Source of the DNA: Cephalopachus bancanus
Lineage: Eukaryota > Chordata > Mammalia > Primates > Tarsiidae
Direction of reading: 5' to 3'
NCBI GenBank assembly: GCA_027257055.1
Contig: JAPVLO010000569.1
Location: forward strand, 62,001 to 126,000
DNA length: 64,000 nucleotides
In this document: one piece after another, positions 35,170 through 47,200 of the stretch
Position numbering within the stretch: position 1 is the stretch's first letter
Layout of the letters: the number at the start of each line of letters is the position of its first letter
Program-made: the position numbers and the translations under genes
The notes under the pieces: model-generated
Databases searched by the model: none
Told to the model about the DNA's origin: nothing
The model's input: only the letters and a program-made list of their open reading frames with translations

Positions 35170-35336
35170 TTTTTTTTTTTTTTTTAAAGAATAACACTTT
35201 CTTATTATTTTAGTATAATAGAGATGAGGTTTCATTTTGTTGTCCAGACTGGTCTTGAATTCCTGGGCTCAAGCAATCCTCTAACCTAGGTCTCCCAAAG
35301 TGCTAGGATTACAAGCATGAGCCACTGTGCCTGGCC
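35170..35336 (-). mobile_element. Monomeric Alu-related SINE (FLAM/FRAM-like)
   Basis: A single Alu monomer in reverse, from poly-T to CTGTGCCTGGCC. It has an exact target-site duplication AGTGACTAC (35161-35169 and 35337-35345). It sits at the end of an L2-like fragment. Confidence 0.85.
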
Positions 35337-37239
35337 AGTGACTACAAACTAATTAATGGATCATTTAATCCTAACATAATATGGTTAACCTAGAATATCA
35401 CTTTAGATTTTTCCCCTGATACCAGCTATGGGTTCATATGTATATTGGCTTGCCCATGTGCCGCATCTGGCATGAGGGAATTACTTCATCTTATGTTTGG
35501 AGAGTGGTGCCCACCTTTTCCAGGGAGGTTTGTTTGCACATCTGCAGCGACCTATTTGCACCGCCATCTTCCTGGTGCTTGTTCTGATACACTCTGACAG
35601 CTGTCTCTACAAGACTCCCTTTCTCTTGGGAAGTTAAGTCATAATTCCGGGAGAAAAGGGCCACATGGACAACTTAGAAAGCAAATGTGTGCTTGCATTC
35701 CTGACAGAACCAGGCAAAGTTCCAATGTTGTTTTCAGTCCTTACTGAAAAGGTTCAAGAATTTCCTGTGAAGTCTGACTCAGAAGGCTGTTCAAAACCAA
35801 GAGGGATCTGGGGTAAAGTGGGCTCAACCACACCCCATCGAGGTGATTTAGTTTCTCAGGACCAAAAGACATTTGGGACATAATGATCTCATTTATACGG
35901 TGACCCCATGACTTGGACTCTGAGAGGAAGGCATTTTAGCAAGGCTCCAGTGCAATTGCATTTGACTGCCAACACCATACTCAACCAATCGATTAAACTT
36001 GTTTCAGGATTCCTAGCAGACCCAGAAATATCAACAATCAAAGACCAGGGTGCGTTTACACTCACCACCTTCATCTGGAACCGACGGGGAGCCAGAACAG
36101 CATCCTCTTTTTGGGCCCACAGGCCTGGCTGACGTAGGCCCAAATGCCTCTTACTCTGGACTAGAGGCCATATTTTGTGTACCCCCACAGCACACTCTAC
36201 AATTCCACTCAGAAACAGGCAACTCACTTGCAAAGCAGATAGTTCTGATGACTCCTAATTCAAGTTGGAGGAAATTTGATTTGGCCGTGGAAGAGAGGCC
36301 AGAGTCTGCAGAAGAATTACATTCTAGAAACGTGAACACTTATAACAGGGATGGACTTTCCCGACTACAATTTGTCTTGGTTGCTCTTACTATTTCACAC
36401 TTCTCCATACCAGTCCTCTTTCCCAGTCCTGGGTTGACTGAAGAGATGTTTCACCCAAACACAGCAGAAGAGCCACAGTGACAGCTGGGTCACTGATGTC
36501 CCCCCTCCCGGCTCTTCTGAGGCCTGAGACAGGCCGCTGCCTGACTGCTGGCCTACTGTCAGCATCCTGCTGCCTTAGCCCAACATGTCTCCCAGCATGG
36601 AAGAGCTGAGGGGTCTTTTGGAGTTCAGGGTTATGTGTTTACAGCTCCTCAGGTCTCTTTGGATTCAAAAGCTTCAAAGAGGTGATTAACTTCCTATTGA
36701 AATCTTTCTGGTGAGGGTCAAAGAGACTGTTAGCCTTCCCAGTGGTTTCCTTCCATTTTCTTCCTGAGCCACTACAGCATGTTTTGAGTCTGTGGGCTAA
36801 GACGATGGTCTGTGGTTGTCTAAATGACCAGTGGTTGAAGTCTAGAGATGCTCACAAATTCTTGCTTCGATAAAACACATGAATCTGGGGACAGTGTGAA
36901 CTTGGCTTTGGAGTCTGCCCACAGGAAAGACAGTGTGCATTTTTGAAGGACATGGACACAGGCTCACAGACTTAAGAAACTGAAAACATGTTTTCCCCCA
37001 TGTGGTCCTCACATAGTAATTTCCAGCCAGCCTGGGAGGGAAATAAGCAATATGGATTCAGAGCCAAGGTCACAAGCCTGCCCACTCCAGCTGGTACTGC
37101 GAGGTGTCTGGGAAGCCTTCTCAGGGCTGAGTGCTTCAATCACTGGGACAGCAAGCTATCAAAACCAGACTAAGCACAGGAAAAGAGAAATGAATATTTA
37201 AGGTATCATCACAAGCATCCACAGTATGGTGCTCTTCTA

Positions 37240-37370
37240 CAGTGTGTGTTGAGTTCCCTGAAGCAGATTAGAATACCCCTGAGGGCAGACACTGTTTTTC
37301 CTCCCCCCCACCCTCTGGCTATCTCTCCGCAACCCTCACCCACAGCCCCAGGGTTTAGCACTTGGAAATG
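37240..37370 (+). repeat. L2 LINE 3' tail
   Basis: 'cccctgagggcagacactgtttt' then 'cacagccccagggtttagcacttgg'. Confidence 0.5.
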
Positions 37371-37909
37371 TCAAATTCTGAAAGCAGGCTGCTCTGGCTT
37401 TGGCAGCATTCCCTAGGATGGAACTCCATTCTCAAATATCATCTTTGCTTCTTGCTGCTGTGCTGGACTCAAGTACGCCATGAAGCAAAATCAAATGCAT
37501 GCGCTGATGAGCAACAGCTTGGGACCCCATCTAGGCCGGACAGAGTCCAGCCACCTGCTCTGCTTGGTCAACTGTCCAGTTGCCTTGCCTGGCTACCCTT
37601 GTAAGAGAACGACCTGGCCACTCACTCAGATGTCCTGCCTGAGTTGGCCTGGCTAGCCTCAAGCAGGGAGCCAGATCTCAGACTCCCTGAGTCTAGATGG
37701 TATGGAAATGTGCAGGACAGGCAGAGACACAGGGACGAGGACAGGATGCCGGGACCAGGAGGGACTAGGCTAGGGGTGGGGTGAGAGAATTATTCAGATA
37801 GACAGTGATTCCCAAGATGCAAGCTACCAGGATCAGCCTGGCCAGGCGCATGAGGAGTAATGAATATTTAAGTCAACATTCAGAAGTTCATATAAATCAC
37901 TGTTGTTTT

Positions 37910-38050
37910 TTTTTTCCTCCCACTCTACTGTGTGTCTAATGACCTGCATCTGATTGGGATATCCCTTGGGGCAGGGACCAAGCCTTTTCCCTCTTAATCT
38001 CTTTCCCCCACCCTTACTCTTAGCCCCAGGGCTTAGCATACAGGCCACTT
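37910..38050 (+). repeat. L2 LINE 3' tail
   Basis: 'cccttggggcagggaccaagcc' then 'cttagccccagggcttagcatacagg'. Confidence 0.55.
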
Positions 38051-38872
38051 GGCAGCCTGCCTGGCTGATTTTAAAGCTACACACAGACACTCAGACAAGC
38101 AAGTGCCCTCACAGTCTCCAGACTGCCAGCCATCTCTACTAGCAGACTTTGAAACCTTGTATCCTTCACTGAGCCCCAGTTGGCCTATCTGGCACAATGA
38201 AGATGTTTCTCCCTCCACAGCTGAAGCCACTATACAGCCATATAGCCAGAACTATTCTAGAACTAGAGAGCTTTTTCCCCTCTCCCTGCATGACAGTCAC
38301 CTGCTTTTAGGCCAAGACAAACTTGGGACCAAAACAAAGCCCCAAACAAGTCGTGTGATTCATTTTGGAATTTTTAACAACAGATGACAGTGGCAAGATA
38401 GTAATATATAAGCAGATCCTTGGTTTGGTTCCTGGGGAGACTTCTGGGTCAAGGTCCTATCCCCTAAACCCACCTAAAAGAAGCAAGCCCTGTGCACACG
38501 ACAGGCTGCACTATTCTCTAGCAGCCCCCAGACCCACACACAGTGGTCAAGTTTGCACTAATATCAAGGCCTTTTGTTCTAGGCAGGGGCCAAGCATTCG
38601 TTCTCATTATACAATCCTTTGTTTCCTTCTGACCCCTCTCACCCCACAGGACCAGAATCACTGCTTCCTCTCCACTGTGCATGCACACTGGCTCCTCTTG
38701 GCTTCCCGGGAGCCTCAGAATGCCACAGAATAAGAGCTGGAACACGCCATGCAAGGTGGGGGGTGGGGTGGGGATGAGTCTTATTTCCAGGGAGAGAGAC
38801 AAGCAGGAAGCTGAGAATGAGAATGAAATGCCCCATGCTTGTAGGGGATGGCCAGGCCAGATCCCCTCTCAC

Positions 38873-39025
38873 CTGTACTGGTCATAAAGGTGATGACGGT
38901 ACTGCTGATGCCCTCGTTGTCCCGGGAATAAACCCGCAACGTGTATGTCATCCCGGGATAGAGGTCTGTCAGCTGTATAGGCTGAGCTTGGGCCTTAACA
39001 GGGACAGTTTTTTTCGTATGGTTGC
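38873..39025 (-). CDS. NFASC: NFASC exon: second half of FN3 domain 5
   Basis: This 153-nt exon lies between acceptor CCCCAG and donor ACAG|GTGAGA. It begins with GC, completing Ser of [11 protein letters not shown] (a sequon at NHT), and encodes [29 protein letters not shown] and [12 protein letters not shown]. The strand-F tyrosine is in TYTLRVYS. It ends with the first base of an Ala codon completed by the transmembrane exon. Together with the preceding three exons it makes 525 nt, an exact number of codons, so the whole block can be skipped in frame. Confidence 0.96.
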
Positions 39026-40354
39026 CTGGGGAACAGAAACCTCAGTCAGCCTAGAGCCAGGCACTAGGAACTGGTAGAGACAGTGTTTAGGGTCCTGGTC
39101 ACCTGTCAAAGGTAGAAAGGGTGGGGGAAGGGATCAGGGAACCGCAGGTCCAGTCCGCCACACAGACCAGGTTTTCAGGAAGCCCCTGTATGACTGTCCA
39201 TGCAAGACTGATGCTCTTAAACGATGACCCTGCAGTCGAGGACACTGTTCCCTCTCCTGAAGTTCTCTTTCCTCACTTTAGATTTTCACACTAAACACAG
39301 TATGACCTACTTCCTTAAACTCTCAGCTTGTCCGCGGATGCTCTGTTGCCCTGGAAGTGATAAGCTTCCCACGTGGGATCTTCCCAGTGAGGGTCAGAGA
39401 GCCAGTTAGCATCCCTCATGGTAAATGGAGATGAGACAGACTCTGCCTCGTGGTTCTCACCCCTGGTTTCAGCTCTCATTTCTTACCCTGTGGCGAATTC
39501 ACACATCAGGAAAAGTGTGCGCCTGTGCACACTTGGGGTGTAGTACTGGTACTGTCGGGTGAACAGTACCAGTAGAAAGCAGAAAAAGTATGAACCAAAC
39601 TAGGAAGTCTGGATTCTGTGGATGTGAACTCCTCCTCCAGTCGCAGAGAACTAGGAGTTGGCTTTGCTCTTTCCTAAGAGATCTTTGGGTAGGCTAGCCC
39701 AGGTGCATTTTCTGGCTGGGTTAGTTAGCTGAATCGCTTGGAACACGTGCTAAAGAGGCCAAGATGGTGGGTTTGATCCCGTAGGAAAAAGGGCCTTCCC
39801 TCAGAGTCTAACGAGTCTGTACCCTTGGTTCCAAGATCCAGTAAAGGGTGGACAGCTCAGCTCAAGCCACCAGGTGAGAAAAATGGCTCTGGTCTGTGGC
39901 CCTGACTGTGGCACTGGCACTCCTCTGGGAGCAAAACACAATTGTAACCCAAGTCTGTAAACCCGCCCAGCCTGTGTAGTGGAGCCGTCAGTAGTACACA
40001 TGGAGCCTGAGTTAAGGAGGTCCACACAGAGGTGAGGTTTGGCTCATCTGGGGGCTATTCAGAACCCTCATCCTGAGCAGGAAATGGATGAAGGGTCCAC
40101 TACCCAGGTTCTTCACACACATGCAACCCTAGCCCTTCACTAATGGCCTCAGAAGCCCCTTCCTCCTCCTCGAGCCTGCTCCTCCCGCCTCACTGCCGCT
40201 GAGCGCATATCGATTTCATCAAGCTATGATTAAGCCAGGCTAAAAGGCCTCTCTGAGCCTGGGGGAGTTTACAGGATCTCTTTAATGGCATCTACCACTA
40301 CCCGCCGCCACTGCTGCCGCCGCCGCCGCCACCACCCCGCACAGCAATGCTTAC
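39026..40354 (-). other. NFASC: NFASC intron within FN3 domain 5
   Basis: 1.3 kb with no recognisable repeat or extra exon. Confidence 0.6.
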
Positions 40355-40471
40355 TGTCGATGTACTCAACCACAAAGTCAGTTCCGGGCCCGAAATTGTG
40401 CTTCCAGGTGATGTTGGCCCATTTACTGTTGGGGAGCACCGTGACGTTCCATATGGACTGCTCATCGGGGG
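40355..40471 (-). CDS. NFASC: NFASC exon: first half of FN3 domain 5 (NF186-type)
   Basis: This 117-nt exon is bounded by acceptor TCCACCAG and donor GACA|GTAAGC. It encodes [30 protein letters not shown] and TDFVVEYID, with two N-glycosylation sequons (NVT, NIT) and the FN3 tryptophan in ITW. It is flanked upstream in the sense direction by a dense UG-rich dinucleotide tract (about 60-140 nt before the acceptor). It belongs to the four-exon NF186 block together with the microexon, the mucin exon and the next exon. Confidence 0.96.
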
Positions 40472-43400
40472 CTGGTGGATGGGTTAGAAGAGGAGTTAGT
40501 GATGAGGAGGGAGCAGCACCAGAGACATGGAGACACACACACACGTACACACACATGCACACAAGCGCGTGCGTGCACACCACACCAGCACACACACACA
40601 CCTACACACATGGTCATTTAGGAAAGGGTAGAGTCAGAAATGACTGTGCACAGGGCCTGACAGAGCTCCAAGCTGCAGCCTTAGTGGCCAGGCCGGAAGT
40701 CGCCATCCAGGAACAAGCAGGTGCAGTCAGGAAGACTTGTATGTGAGGGAGAGCTGGAAACCGTCTGTATGTCCACACAGATGGGGTTAGGAATGAAAGA
40801 GTGGGTTTTGATCCATGCCATTTGAGGCTCTACCATGGACTTAATTGCCTCTCCGGATTTCTTGTTATGGAATTGAACAGTGTAAGGAAAGAGTCCAGAG
40901 AAGAAGTGTCAGCCTCTTTCTCTTCAACCACAGAAGTGCTACAGGAAGGAGAGTTCTCTTTAAAAGCTAAGCAAGGGTCTTGATGAGATTTGCAGGAAAG
41001 ACAGGACCAAATATGAGGAAACTTTAATGGGCTTCTGAAGCTGGAGGAGAAGAATGGTAATCCAGACAGGTGACCCTGTTCTAAGGAGTCCCGGGGTTGT
41101 TTTTGGTCAGGCAGAGCCTGGCTGATGTGTCAAACAGCCTCAGATTGCCTAAGGTGACTTGGGGCCTGGAGCCAGGCTCCCAAGTAGAGACAGTATGAAT
41201 CCTTTCTCTCTCTCATGGGCTAGGGAAGACCAAGAGAAGATAACGCCTTTTTGACAACCAGCCTCCAGTGGTCCAGACACCAGAAGAATCCTGTTCTGTT
41301 GGCTTCTCAGCACCTCCAAGTCTTTGAGGCTTGATCTCCACATGACACAGAACATTAATGATCTAGTTCCTATGAACAGGGAGCTACTTTATCAAAGCCA
41401 TGTGCTGTCTGAAACAATAGCCGGTGCACAGGAGAATGGCACTAATCTTCAATGTAATAATTTTTCAAGAGTCCCAGCAGTCTTATTACCTCATTTTCCA
41501 GCAAAGATTTAATAGTGGAGTACTAGCACGAAGCCCTGTATTTCAAAGACTTTACAAGTGTGGCTCCTGTATATTTTATTAGCATGCAAGGGTGAACTGT
41601 CACCAACTCACTTGTCAAAAATAAATGGAGTACATGGGTGATGCATTTATTCATTATCTATTTGACATGTGACTCGGTCTGCAGGGCTGGGGAAATGATA
41701 AAAGATTTCCTGGTTTTCACTTCAAAGAAGTGCCTTCTCCACCACAACCTTGTTAGGTGCTGGTTGCCCCAGGTGAATGACTCCTGTTAGTGAGAGGCCA
41801 AGAGTCCATCGATGGCACCACAGTGTGTTCTCCATGGGAAGCGCAGAAGTTAGGCTTCCTTACTTGTCTGTTAGATGCTCTGATTGCACTGGCTGCTTTA
41901 AGCCACCCAAAATCCCAGCTCCTTGGAACTTACTGGATCTTGCTAGCGGAAATGAATTATGGTTATGATTTGAGGACTTGAGTTTCTTCTTCATGGTTCT
42001 GAGCCCTGTAAATAGCTACAGAGTTTGTATTTAAGCAGTTTGACCACCAATACAATATTGACTCAAATCTGGCTGTCTTAAAGGGAATGAAGACTGGAAT
42101 ACTTTTAGAAAAGGTCAAGAGATGGGTGAACCAAAATGACTTGCAGGTGGAATAAAGCATCGCCACACAGAGAAATCAAGATGATGACCCGAAAGAACTG
42201 AAAAGCTCAAAGAGGATGATCAAAAAGATGAGCTATCAATACCTAGAAACACAAAAAGGGTCAGTGAGGGGAGGCATGGATTGTCCCACTGACTCCTGGA
42301 ATGTAGAAATTAGGGAGCATCTCCTGAAATCCGAAAAAGACAGGTTGAGGACAAATAATAAGGCCTATTTCACCCCGAGAAAAGTAAACTTATGAAACAA
42401 TTTGTCCTAAGATGTAAGACATGATAAAGATGAAAATTCATTTTAAAAATCCTGGATAGCAGAGCCTTTCGGCCACATTAAGGAAAGTGAGGATTTTGAG
42501 GAGTTCCCCAAGGTCTAGATAAGACCATGGCCATGGCCATGCTTTCCACAGTGTCTCAGATAGTTAGAACTTGGGGTTCTATAACTTGGGGCTGTGTCTA
42601 ACGGTCTGTGGGACTGTAAGGTCAATGCTTCCAGAAGGAAAGTAGCTTTTTGCTGGGGAGCAAGAGCCCCTCCCTTTCTTCATCTTTTGTGCATCTTTTC
42701 CTGGGAACTCCAAACACTTGTAGGACACAAAGCCCCACTTTAATGGAAAAGATGCCTCACTGTGGCCCCAAAGAACACCAATCACCAACCCGCTGGTGGC
42801 AGCTTCTAATAGCCCAGCAGATTTCTCATCAGCCAGGTTTTTCCTAAAGTGCCTATTGTTTAAATTCCAGATTGCACCTGTAAAGCAAAGCAGTGTCTTC
42901 AGGGTTTGAGGTGCATCACATCAGCTGTGCATCACCTGTCTCCCCTGACAATTCACCAAACTCCATGTCATTGAGTTAAAAAAAAATACTCACATATGCA
43001 CTAAGCCTCCGTCCTCACTCAGGTGGCTGAGAAAAGTGGGACAGGGTGGGAGACAGAGGCCTCAGAAAGTGAAGGGACTTGCCCGTGAAATAGAGGTCAT
43101 GATGGGTGGGGACCCATAATTCTACAGTCGTTGGAGGAAAGCTCCAGGCACTTCCTCCAGTCTTGCTGGCTGCTTCAAGCTGATTTTACAGCTGGCCTGC
43201 AAGCTCAGGAAGCTGGAGACCCTCCCCTTGGTGGTAATAAAAGACTGATGCTCAATACTTAGTAGTATTGCTGAATTTCCCAGGGGTCTCCTCATGCTTG
43301 AAGAACAGAGCTTCCCGGCCTGGCTGCGTGATGTAGGAACAGCACATTCTCCTGGCTCAGCGGGCCAGCCCTGGGACCGATTCTTACCAGGGGCCCTGAG

Positions 43401-44040
43401 AATGAAAGCAATTTTCCCTCCATGTCTGCATTTGGCGACATAGGGAATGTGAGTGGGAAGAGTGATGGAACATCGTTGGGCCTTCAGGGACTCCTTGGCA
43501 ATACCGTTTCCTGGGAGCTCCGACTTCAAGAGTCTGTGAGTGTTTTGGGGGGAAACGGGGGCAAGTAAAGAGCAGGGGTTCTGGAAACAGAGTTCCTGGC
43601 CTGGCCAGCCACTCCCTGCTCCTCAGCCTCGGTCCTGCTGAATATGGACATGGCTAGAGCAGGAAACTCTCTTGGGCCAGTGTCAGGTCCTCTTTCCTTT
43701 CTCATACTCTCTCCCTGTCAGAGTGATCAGCCGTGGGCTGACTGACATGTAGTCGGAGGCAGTCCTGACATCTGGGACCTGGGGGTCCTGCCTGAAGAGC
43801 TTGGCCCTTTGTTGAAGAACAGGGATCTGAGGCCAGAACAGGGGTACTGGCTGGCGGACCGTCCAAGGAGTGCGTGCGTGCGTGTGGGCCTCAGACTATA
43901 GGACTGAGGGTCCGGTCACGTGAGGTTCCTAAAGAGACACAGTGGGAGGTGTTGGTAAACACCTCCCCAGATCCCACCTCCTATCTGGGGACACAACTGG
44001 GGAGGCGGGCCAGGAGGGGAGCATGGGCGATGCGCAGTAC
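40472..44040 (-). other. NFASC: NFASC intron between mucin exon and FN3-5
   Basis: 3.6 kb. A CA/TG-rich tract (40531-40612) lies next to the downstream exon. The remainder, including AT-rich 41300-42480, shows no repeat family or exon I can name. Confidence 0.6.
40531..40612. repeat. Imperfect (CA)n tract, UG-rich in the NFASC transcript
   Basis: CACACACACGTACACACACA-type runs with GCGTGCGTGC interruptions. In the sense (minus) direction this is GU-rich RNA beginning 60 nt before the FN3-5 exon acceptor. Confidence 0.9.
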
Positions 44041-44280
44041 CGGATTCGTGTATCTTAGTCCCGGAGGTGGTGGTGGGAGGACTCTCCGTGGTGGTGGTGG
44101 TGGTGGCGGCAGTGGTTGTAGCAGTTGTGGCGACGGTGGTGGTGGTGGCGATGGTGGTAGGTGCGACAGTTGGGATGATGGGGACTGTTGTGGCTTCGAT
44201 GGTGGCAGCAATGGCAGTAGCATCGGTACTGCTCACAGAGCCCGTCGCACCCGCGGTAGTCGGGGGCAACGTGGGAGGAG
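44041..44280 (-). CDS. NFASC: NFASC exon: mucin-like Thr/Pro-rich segment (NF186-type)
   Basis: This 240-nt exon runs from acceptor CCCTCTCAG to donor TCCG|GTACTG. It encodes an almost pure Ala/Thr/Pro/Ile/Val tract: [47 protein letters not shown], runs of Thr, then [15 protein letters not shown]. About 45 percent of residues are Thr or Ser with interspersed proline, the composition of heavily O-glycosylated stalks. This is the segment found in neuronal NF186 and missing from NF155. The coding strand is rich in ACC/GCC triplets, so the plus strand shows GGT-repeat runs that mimic long ORFs on the other strand. Confidence 0.96.
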
Positions 44281-47200
44281 CTGAGAGGGAAATGTAAAAC
44301 AGCCGAGTCTGGTTGGTTTGGCTATGTCCAGCCTGGCCGCACGGCCCTGCGTGCAAGGCAGGCAGCCCGGTGAGGAGACGTAGCTTAGTCATCGGAAGCC
44401 TCCCCAAGCACCACGGACTACGTCAGATGGATCACAGTGACAGGAGACACAGCCATGGGAAAGGAAGAGAATGAAGCCTGTGCGCGTTTCATTTTCTTCT
44501 CATGGTCTGTGCTGCTTGAAGCACCCAGCATGCACCCAGCCAAGGGCAAGGATGAGGATGGGAAGGGGGCACACGCGGAATCACTCAGAGCCCACCGATG
44601 GCATGGAGTCCCAGGCCAAATCCCACTCAGACACAGGCCAAAGCAGCACCAGCTGGGTCCAGCCCTGGAGCCCGGGCCTCGAGATAGGCAGGCAGCTGGG
44701 GCCCTGTCCGGCAGGGGCACAGGGCAGCCTGCCATTCCCAACCACTCACTTCAAAATCACCCTATGTCACACTTGCTTGAGCCCAAACGGTCACCCAGAC
44801 CCAACAACAGGGAGGGAACAATCTCCACTGTGCGTGGTAAGCCTGCAGTCACCCCATCTGCACACGTGTCTCCCAGTTCTTCTCTCTTCTCATTAATTCT
44901 CCTGCCTCTACTCCCTCCCTCTCTCTGCTCTGCCCATTGGTGGTCCTTCCTGCAATTACTCCAATCCATCGTGACTTCAATAAGGGCCTTTCTCTCTAGG
45001 AAAACTGGGGTCCAGGCATTCCAAGTCCCTTCTGGTCACATTAGAACACAGGAGAAGGGCACTGATGGAATCACTGTGTGGCCTGTGCTGGAGAGCACCA
45101 TCTTCCCAGCCCACAGAAGACAGAGAAGTCCTAGGCCAAAAGTGAGGTCCTGCTGGGCTTTTTTCCTGCATAAATCCTCATCTGGACCACAAGAATGGTT
45201 TAGATCTGGCCTAATCCTCTCATGTCTCCTATCTTTCATCCAAAGATACCCTTTCATTTGATCATCTCTGGGGCACTAAGTCTATACATGTGACAACTTT
45301 TTCATAGGCCTTCTTTCCTTCTATAGAAGGCCATGGAAGCTAACAAAAGGCTCCTTACTCTGTAGTTCCAATATTTGCTAAAGCTTAGAAAGTAAGAATG
45401 ATGGGGACAATCGGAGGGAGTCACCTCTCCTCGCACTCCATCTCCTATGATCTGACCACAGTCCACTTTCTAGTGTCAATTCTACTGGGGCATTAGGTAG
45501 GTACCTTAAGACATATGCAGGTAACTCTAATCTCCCAAGTTAGAGTTACTCTTCCTCCAACCACCAAAAGTTCAAGAAAATATTCCCCTGCCCAGTTCTC
45601 CCCCGTGCTCCTCCACTGCAGACAGGGGGCTAGGTCAGGGAGGGATGCCAGAAAGAGAATAGCCGAGCTTTTCTCAGGGGAGAATGAAGTGATCCTAAGC
45701 CTTTCAACCAGAGCCTGACCAACAAAAGTCCTTTCATTCCCCTGGGTCTCCAACATTACAAGTCTCCCATAGAGAAGGAGGGAATGTTCCTGGCATCCCA
45801 GCCCTTTCCCACTTATAAGATCAGAGGTGTTACTGGGCCCTGAGGGTGCTGACCACAGAAGTCACACTGGGCAACTAAGTATGCCCATATACATTCCAGA
45901 GATTCCTGGGCAAGTTTAAAGCCAACAATTCTACATTCCCCCAACCATAGTCAGCTTGTAGACATCATGAGGGAATGGGGAGGGGGGGGTGTGAGGGCAA
46001 CTCTTTCTTCCATATTCCTTATTCAGGGTTGTATTCAGTCCAAGGTGGCCCCAGGCCTAAGATGTAAGGTCAGTGCTATAAGCACTCAGCATGAAGGAAC
46101 TCACTTATCCTCACCCACCAGTGCACGCGCGCGCGCACACACACATGTGCACGTACATGGAAAAGCCTGAGACCCACAAGGCAGAGGTCAGCTCTCCCAG
46201 GTCTAACCCCTGCAGTTCCCGAGGCCATGGACACACATGGGCTCTTTCTGCTGCTCTGAGCTCCTGGAAGGATCCTGAAGAAATTATTTTGTCCATTCAG
46301 GCAGGACTGCTCAGATTTAGTTCCTTAACAGTAGAATATTTTCTAATAATTTCTGGCACATGAAATGCTCACAGGGCACCCCTTTTGTATAACTATCTAA
46401 AAGTCACCATTAGAAAACTCCCCCTTTTAACATGAATCATCATACACTGTGTATGGAGGGACCTGGGCTTTCCCTCCTGCAGCTATGGGGTTGTTACATT
46501 TCCCAAGTCCCCTAAATCCAGGTCAATCTTCCTCAAAGCTATATGTACTCTCATGTGGCCCCTGGGCCCTTGTACATGCAGAGACACACTCACACTGAGT
46601 CACAGCTGGGGCCACACGTGTGCAGGGTGCTCTAGCAAGTAGTCCAAGGGACAGAGATGCTGAGAGAGGCCAGGTGACAGCTTTTTCTTCACCTAGCCCC
46701 AAGGGGCAGGGGCAAGGATGAGAAATGGCTTCCACACCACACTGTAACTTCTCCCTATGGTCACTTCGACCAAGCATGGCAGGAAGGAAGTGTTTCTCTC
46801 CGACAGTGGCAACCTCTAGTTGCTTCTCTCTGGCTGATGAGAGACGGTGAGAGGACCCCCTTTCCAGGTAGCCTCCCCAGGGCATCAGCCATTGAAGTTA
46901 CCATGGAGGACACAACCTCAGCTGGCTGAGGTCACTGCTGGAAAATCAGTTTATTTTCCCAAGGATAGGCAGGGCCACCAGTGTGACAGGGAGGACAGAG
47001 GACAGAAGGAAAGACTCCAAGGGAAGGCACATGAGTCAGGTGAATGGGCTGTCAGAGGGCTGGTACAGGTGGGAGAGAAAGGACAAATTTTCTGTGGGGA
47101 AAACTGTCCATCACTCAGGTAAAAGGAGATTCCAATGATCTGAATCTAAATTGGGGCTGAGTTGGGGCAAAGGACAGATGGGCAACAAAGCCCAGAAGTA

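Larger units (their letters stand above)
31522..38872 (-). other. NFASC: NFASC intron between FN3-5 and transmembrane exons
   Basis: 7.35 kb, the largest intron in the window. L2 pieces at 32740-32880, 32985-33385, about 34600-35150, 37240-37370 and 37910-38050; MIR at 33390-33640; an Alu monomer at 35170-35336. 35350-37240 shows nothing recognisable. This intron is the splice target when the NF186 block is skipped. Confidence 0.7.

Noticed and set aside
40285..40746. Plus-strand 153-codon open frame with CA-repeat peptide
   Set aside because: It is an antisense shadow of the FN3-5 exon and the adjacent CA tract.
43874..44297. Plus-strand open frames rich in Gly or Val over the mucin exon
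   Set aside because: They are shadows of the GGT/GTG complement of the Thr codons in the minus-strand mucin exon.
44437..45261. 274-codon plus-strand open frame
   Set aside because: It lies antisense in an NFASC intron, has no domain, no promoter, no polyadenylation signal and low-complexity composition.
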